Below are positions 58,538 through 64,000 of a stretch of DNA of 64,000 nucleotides, piece after piece. The position numbers and the translations under genes were made by a program. A model generated the notes under the pieces. That model was not told where the DNA came from. It worked only from the letters and a program-made list of their open reading frames with translations, and ran no database searches. How positions within the stretch are numbered: position 1 is the stretch's first letter; every line of letters starts with the position of its first letter. The DNA comes from Lineus longissimus (Eukaryota; Nemertea; Pilidiophora; Heteronemertea; Lineidae). Where the stretch lies: contig NC_088313.1 in assembly GCF_910592395.1 (NCBI RefSeq), positions 808,501 to 872,500 on the forward strand. The letters are read 5' to 3'.

Positions 58538-58752
58538 GGTACTCAGTCGAACTCATGAACGTGACCAGATCCCATTTACCAAAAATAGTGCTGTTGCACA
58601 ACGCTAGATTACCCTCAGAGTAGGCCTGACCAATGATCTTTCATAGTGTCAACTAAAGCGGGTCAACTATGACACCGGCTGCCCCTGGGCTGTGTAACAT
58701 TACTATTTGTGATCACAGTATTACAGTTCAGTAACAAGATGTCAGCCAAGTA
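58538..58752. mobile_element. Dispersed repeat (GGTCAACTAYGACACCGG), longest copy
   Basis: The left part (GACCAGATCCCATTTACCAA, TGCACAACGCTAGATT, GCCTGACCAATG) matches 63118-63286. The right part (GGTCAACTATGACACCGGCT, GTAACATTACTATTTGTGAT) matches 50697-50790 and, inverted, about 60960-61018. No coding capacity. Confidence 0.75.
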
Positions 58753-59160
58753 GGAAATCAGTTCTAAGGTCTTGGCATAAACCAGGATCAGCGAACAACA
58801 CGCTCCTGGGACTCCCGGTATCGTCCAGAGAACAGACCTTGAACAGGTCTACACTCCGTTCCATGATCTATCGGAGTATCACACTCATAGAGTGCACTGC
58901 ATGTGCAACAGAAAATGTACATTCTATCAGGCCAACTTAGATTGGAAACATCACATCAGTAGATTGATAACAATACGATAATTGATTCCCGAGGAATCAA
59001 CAAACCATGTTTGAAGAGTTCAGAATATGTACATTGAATACACAAGATAGAGCACGTTCTGTTGCTGATTGTATCAAAACATTGGCGCGCGGTGAGAAAG
59101 AAAGCACGTAACAACAGTGGCAATGTTTTGAAGGTGTCAACTGCTAATCTCTAAGTATTG

Positions 59161-59333
59161 CCGGTGTACAGAAGTTTAAAATGTCCTAGGACAGAATGCC
59201 CGGGAAACAAAGGATTCTATTATGCGCTTCAATCTCTGAGCTATTGACGGCCAGGGTCTCTATAGAACCATATTGCAGAATACAATAGGGCCGGACACAT
59301 TTTCCAGGGGGGCATTTGTTACTGTTACACCGG
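59161..59333. mobile_element. MITE, family B, copy 2
   Basis: CCGGTGTA...TACACCGG element, same interior as the copies at 53457 and 61373. A run of nine C follows at about 59361. Confidence 0.85.
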
Positions 59334-60189
59334 GATGGCCTTTATAGAATAATTTTATACCCCCCCCCCATCATCATTCAATTATTTAACAGATTTGCAC
59401 TTTTATGGGCTGTGGAAATGTACAAGGTTCCTTCCGGTGTGACAGCGGATATAGTCCCCCTGGAGTCATAGTCCGGTAGCATTGTATTTGATCAATTAAG
59501 CAGCATGATCTATTGTACCGCTAACCCTAACCAAAACATTTAGCAATGCGGGCTATTGTTACACGGACTATCAGCCCTAGGACTACTATCCTTTGCACAC
59601 CGGTTCTGTAAAAATTGATATTGCATTTTGAAATTGTATACCTCCTCTTCCTGGAGAAATTAGGCCTCACGTTAAGAACACCGACCGTCACAGTGTGGAT
59701 TATCAAGTCCTTTTGGAAGCCGCTAGCCGCTAGCTGTCCCGTGCAAGAAATGAATGTGAGTTTGCTAAATCCCCCACTTCGACTTCTGAGCGAGGATAAA
59801 TTGAGAAATATTGGCAACATTTCAAATTCACGCCCATTACATGTGTTAAGAGGGAGAGACACCTCGAGTAAGAATCACTTGATGATGACAACTAATGAGC
59901 GGAAAATGTTACACTAGGCCAAAGAAATTCCTCTTTCACCGTGTTACATCGCAATCCATTGTCTAAGACTACATAATATCCCTGTATTATGTAATACTCA
60001 TGGTCACAGTATACCACTAATTGCTAGTTTAGACACCGGATTAAACCACGATGTAATAAACATCATTATTATATTAATTGCTGTTATGAGTTAACCAAAG
60101 TGTTACTTCATATTTATGCAACAATGATGCTTATTTACAAAATGAAGTCCAGATGACTGAAAAGGGAATATCGTCTGCTCGATTTTCCC

Positions 60190-60369
60190 GGTCTTCACCC
60201 CCCCTCGGTGAACTTTCCAGGTACATCTGGTGCCCATTTGGTCACCAGGTCGGGGAGAGCAATGTACAGTTAGGTGTCTTGCTGAGGATATCAAACACTG
60301 TGATCCTTCCGTGAATCGAACCCGCCACCTCTTGATGATGAGCCTTGCACTCCAACCACCAAGGTCACG
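60190..60369 (-). mobile_element. tRNA-derived SINE
   Basis: Read on the minus strand from 60369: CCGTGACCTTGGTGGTTGGA (box-A-like), then GGTGGCGGGTTCGATTCACG (box B GGTTCGATTC), followed by a body with CAGCAAGACACCTAACTGTA and CATTGCTCTCCC. Head layout is tRNA-like but continues into a non-tRNA tail, so it is a SINE and not a tRNA gene. Confidence 0.7.
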
Positions 60370-60534
60370 GATTTCCTTTTAGTTCAGCGTGTAGTTTTTT
60401 TACCCTTGAGAATTCCCGTTGCAAGTGACATATAAAGAGAACTGAGCTGCGTTGAAAGGGTCTTTATGAAGATACTGTCAATACAGACCACGTGGGATAG
60501 ACAAAACATTTCGCGCAGGTTGTGACGAGACAAG

Positions 60535-60652
60535 GGGTGATATGAATAAAGAGTAGTAAATGCTTTTATCTAAAACTCCATGTACATTTACACTAGGCCT
60601 TTCTGTACAAAATTGAAGTAAAAGCATTTGATAGCCTTTATTCATATCACCC
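60535..60652. mobile_element. MITE, family A, copy 3
   Basis: GGGTGATATGAATAAAGAGT at the left and CTTTATTCATATCACCC at the right. Interior ACTCCATGTACATTTACACT AGGCCTTTCTGTACAAAATT is shared with copy 2 (14690) and, inverted, copy 1 (2624). Confidence 0.85.
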
Positions 60653-60954
60653 GAGACATCAATGACCATGGGCCAATTTTGGTTTACACCGATCTAAACG
60701 GTCGATATTGTACATGGTACCACAATACATATGTAAACAGTTGAATTGGTTTTCCGTGGCCAAGTGGATTAGTATGTTAACTAGCGACCTAATTATGTTG
60801 ACAATAAAAAAACACGGGTGAAATGATGGTATAGATGAGACGATTGCTCATGGGTCAGCATCGGCCTGGTACAAACAATCATAACAGACTTATAGTATAC
60901 ATTTGCAGAGAGAAATGAACATGATGAAGGTCTTCCCCTGTATGTCGGAGGAGT

Positions 60955-61018
60955 GTGAGTGTGTTATCACAAATAGAAATGTTACATAGCCCTGGGCAGC
61001 CGGTGTCATAGTTGACCC
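60955..61018. mobile_element. Dispersed repeat (GGTCAACTAYGACACCGG), inverted copy
   Basis: GTGTTATCACAAATAGAAAT GTTACATAGCCCTGGGCAGC CGGTGTCATAGTTGACCCG is the reverse complement of the right part of 58538-58752. Confidence 0.7.
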
Positions 61019-61372
61019 GACAAGCGGACAAGACCCGACAAGCGGACATTGGAACCAATGCAAGGTAGGATGCCTAGAAACAAATAGACTTATTGTTTCA
61101 CCTCATTATATTACAAAAGTATAGCTTTACCTGAAACAACCGAAATCGTAGTGATCAATGTACATGTACATGTACCCATGTACATACATCGACGCTGAAT
61201 AAGATATGAATTAAGGAAATCGTAAATAGAATATGGCAATGATCTTATCGGCATTTTCAATCCAGATATTCAAGGGGATCAGCAAAGCAAGTTGCAGTTC
61301 ATGGCGCGGGCGCGTGAACTATGTCGGAGTGCTTTGAGTTTCGTTCTACAACTGAAACGTTTCTATTCACAG

Positions 61373-61534
61373 CCGGTGTAGAAGATTGAAATGTCCTAGG
61401 ATAGAATGCCCGGGAAACAAAGGATTCTATTATGAACTTCAATCTGTGAGCTATTGGGTCTCTATAGAACCATATTACAGAATACAATAGGGCCGAACAC
61501 TTTTTCCAAGGGGGCGTTTGTTACTGTTACACCG
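61373..61534. mobile_element. MITE, family B, copy 3
   Basis: CCGGTGTAGAAGATTGAAAT through TGTTACACCG; slightly shorter than the other two copies because a few bases after GAGCTATTG are missing. The following 61545-61640 resembles an inverted fragment of the 63118-63286 repeat. Confidence 0.8.
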
Positions 61535-61836
61535 ACTTTAGTTTACACCGTGAAAGAGCCTTGGTTAGGGGCCTAACACTAACGCTGATCGAGTGTTGTG
61601 CAACACCACTGGCTTTTGACTCAGAAACTGCTGATGTCTGTAGAGATGACGACATGAAGAATTATAAAGTTGCGCGAGTTTGTTCGTATCGGCTGACCCA
61701 GATGCCACTCGTGCCAGGCGTTCTTGACCGACCAGACGGAAATGACTGTCTCTCCGGGAAATGAAGACTTTAAATAGTTAAGAACGTTTAGTTTGTGAAG
61801 GTCATCCCTAACCCTCTCTTAGTCTTGTCAGTTGTA

Positions 61837-62395
61837 CAGTGGAACCCCGGTAACACGACCACTCATGGGACCGAGGATGAATGGTCGCGTTACCGGGGTG
61901 GTCGCAATAGTGAAGTTGAAACTCCGGGGACAAAATGCATGATTAAGTTTTCCCGCCAAAATTGTTGAACTTTTTCATAAGTTCAAAATTCTGAAAAATT
62001 TTCAAGGCCAACATTTTTTTGGGCTGATGATGTTTCTTCATTTTGAGCCGAAAAAAAGTGAAAAAAATATTTGGACTCAGAATTTTTTTCACCCTTCAGA
62101 GTTGAATTTTTTCATCAGTTCCAAATTCTGAACATTTTTCAAAGCCAAACAATTTTTGGGACTGATGATGTTTCTTCACTTTGAGCAGAAAAAAACAAGT
62201 GAAAAAAATATTTGGACTTGAATTTTTTTTCATCTGTAGCATCACAAATTTGCCACAATCAGTTTCTTCACAGAACTCATGGCAGCATTCGTCTTTTCAC
62301 GGCATCAGGCCCTTTGGTCGGATTAGAGGGGTGAATTTGGTCATTGGGACCGCCCAATCCAGTGGTCGTGGTCTGGGTACCGGGTCGTCGTGTTA
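61837..62395. mobile_element. Pogo/Tc1-like non-autonomous element, decayed
   Basis: It begins CAGTGGAACCCCGGTAACAC directly after TA, the target site typical of Tc1/mariner-pogo elements. CCCCGGTAACACGACCA and its inverse TGGTCGCGTTACCGGGG form a subterminal pair at 61845-61900. A degenerate inverse end (GGTACCGGGTCGTCGTGTTAC) lies at about 62375-62395. The interior carries a tandem duplication of about 130 bp (GGGCTGATGATGTTTCTTCA and GAAAAAAATATTTGGACT repeated). No transposase ORF. Confidence 0.6.
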
Positions 62396-62399
62396 CAAA

Positions 62400-63117
62400 A
62401 AGGGCAACTAACAGAATGATATGGATTTTTCACATAGGAAGAAAAAAGTCACAGCCTGTGTTGTTTTTTAACGTGAGTTAAGATACCGAGAGCCCGCATC
62501 CACATTTTTTATTTTCAATTTAAATTGCCGACATCAATGTTGTTTGTGACCGCTGTTCGCCAAAACTAACATACACGACACAGAATAACAAACAAACATG
62601 AACAAACTTCAAAAAACAAATATGCAAGTAAACTCCCCCAGTGTTTTCACAACACAATTAGCTAAGAAGGACATTCCATTTGTAAAAAAAGCGCAATGTT
62701 TTCCTCAACATGTAAACTTTCTGATGAACGTAGATACGTCGATGCCATGAAAACAAGGCCGGCACTGTCGTCTGTTTGTCTCTAATTGACAGTAATATGA
62801 CGCGAACAACAACAACTGTCAAGCACCAGAGACCCGTTTATTTACATCCGTTTTTTTCAACTCCGGTTTCTCGGCGACCCATGAGATTATTCGGAACCCG
62901 GACATGGGAAGTGAATCTTAAGGAATTGAGGAAACTTCAAGTGCAAGACCACTCGGATATTACACTAAAACCGTCCTCTCAAAGACTTTTCACAGTTTTC
63001 TGAAGAATCAGGATGGCACTGTATTGTTGGTTTTAGTAGTATAGTGATATCTTGATTCTAAAGCGCCCAGTAAACAAGCGATTTATAAAGCTGCGACCTT
63101 CATGTCGTTCTTCATGG
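62400..63117. other. Spacer, no gene seen
   Basis: No recognisable exon. An open frame at 62776-63003 (75 codons) has no recognisable motif and is not called. Confidence 0.5.
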
Positions 63118-63286
63118 CCAAGGGTGCCGAGTTGAACTCAGGATGAGGAATGTGACCAGATCACATTTACCAAAAGACAGTGGTGTGGCACAACACTAAT
63201 CCTAATGATATGCATGCCTGACCAATGCCTTTTCACGGTGTCAACTAATGCCGGTCAACTATGACACCGGCTGCCAAGGGCTTTTT
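63118..63286. mobile_element. Dispersed repeat (GGTCAACTAYGACACCGG), truncated copy
   Basis: Matches 58538-58705 (GACCAGATCACATTTACCAA, GGTGTCAACTAATGCCGG, CTATGACACCGGCTGCC) but lacks the GTAACATTACTATTTGTGAT part. Confidence 0.7.
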
Positions 63287-63320
63287 TAGGGGCCAGAATA
63301 ACGTAATGTGAAAGAGGCAG

Positions 63321-63381
63321 TCGGATAGGGTCTACACGGATAGGGCCTACACGGATAGGGCCTACACGGATAGGGCCTACG
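63321..63381. repeat. 15-bp tandem repeat, four copies
   Basis: CGGATAGGGYCTACA repeated four times without gaps; only the first copy has T in place of C at the variable position. Confidence 0.85.
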
Positions 63382-64000
63382 TACCTTAGAATCAAATATA
63401 TTCCGTTGAGTTGTGTCCATCACATACGCCAATCTGCAGGTCATTTACGATAGAACACACTGTTCGCACAGACTTACAGACACACCTTAAATCACACTTG
63501 TAAGAATCCCTGATAATCACAAAATGTGTTTTTCGTATGACATGTCAGTATTTCCCGACGCTTCGTGAACAAACCACACTCAGGTCCCACACACAACTGG
63601 TGATAACAAGCCCGGAAATGTGTACAAACCTAGTGATGAGATACTCGCTCGATAAGCCACAAATTGGAAATAAGCGGTGAAAACTGAATTTCCTGTTAAT
63701 CTAGGTTGCTGTGGCGCCTTATAACACTGCAGTGGGGGCTTCCCGGATGAGATTCTTCCCGCAATATTTCTAGTAGTGACTACAGGCTATCGAGGCTATC
63801 GGGAAAGAAAAATTGCATGGCCTGACCCAAACGAAAGCTTGACAGTCCGAGGTCAGGTTATCAAGCTTTGTCCTAAAAGTTTTGATTGTGTACCTAATTT
63901 GAATTCTTTCAATAAACATTGCTTCGGACAATGTATCATGAGTTGTTTGCAGAAGAAGTCATCTTATATTCTTTCACATCGACACGTCTTTCATGCAATT
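63382..64000. other. Window end, no gene seen
   Basis: No exon or repeat recognised. AATAAA occurs at about 63911 but no upstream coding exon is visible. Confidence 0.4.

Noticed and set aside
59527-59862. 111-codon minus-strand open frame
   Set aside because: No recognisable domain, no splice partners, in a repeat-rich gene-poor stretch.
60300-60369. Possible tRNA gene on the minus strand
   Set aside because: tRNA-like head of a SINE; it runs directly into a non-tRNA tail.
62776-63003. 75-codon plus-strand open frame
   Set aside because: No motif or context support; length is within chance expectation.

Overview
The window is animal nuclear DNA. All protein-coding genes are split by GT-AG introns, intergenic spacers are long, and the sequence is full of minisatellites, short inverted-repeat elements (MITEs) and tRNA-derived SINE remnants. 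The gene set is metazoan: prominin, a type II PI 4-kinase, a ciliary SAXO protein, NHP2, PUF60 and rhodopsin-family receptors. Moderate intron size and the repeat style suggest a marine invertebrate (invertebrate deuterostome or lophotrochozoan). I cannot name the species from sequence alone. Exon boundaries below were placed by hand from splice sites, reading phase and remembered family conservation; no alignment was run.

Layout. 1-6 kb (+): 3' half of a prominin gene, whose intron carries a 28-bp minisatellite. 6-13 kb: no gene; two arrays of a 68-bp satellite plus other repeats. 13-22.6 kb (+): type II phosphatidylinositol 4-kinase with two alternative first exons. 24.6-25.3 kb: 40-bp minisatellite. 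25.7-30.0 kb (-): nine-exon SAXO/FAM154 axonemal microtubule protein, including a 44-nt first coding exon. 31.5-32.8 kb (-): NHP2, head to head with PUF60 (33.3-42.2 kb, +) across a 464-bp shared upstream region containing CRE-like motifs. 44.2-49.4 kb (-): eight-exon secreted protein with a lectin-type WxxW beta-propeller region, a SKICH-like beta domain and an unrecognised helical C-terminus. 50.8-52.7 and 54.1-55.7 kb (-): two tandem paralogous GPCRs resembling FFAR4/GPR120. 56-64 kb: no convincing gene, but many dispersed repeats, several of which also lie around the receptor genes.

Functional links are limited. NHP2 (H/ACA snoRNP) and PUF60 (pre-mRNA splicing) are both RNA-processing genes and probably share a bidirectional promoter. 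SAXO and prominin are both tied to cilia or membrane protrusions but are not adjacent. The receptors arose by local duplication. The most novel items are the secreted propeller/SKICH/helical protein, the duplicated ATP-loop first exons of the PI4K2 gene, the prominin C-terminal splicing arrangement and the unusually conserved extracellular N-terminus of the receptor pair.
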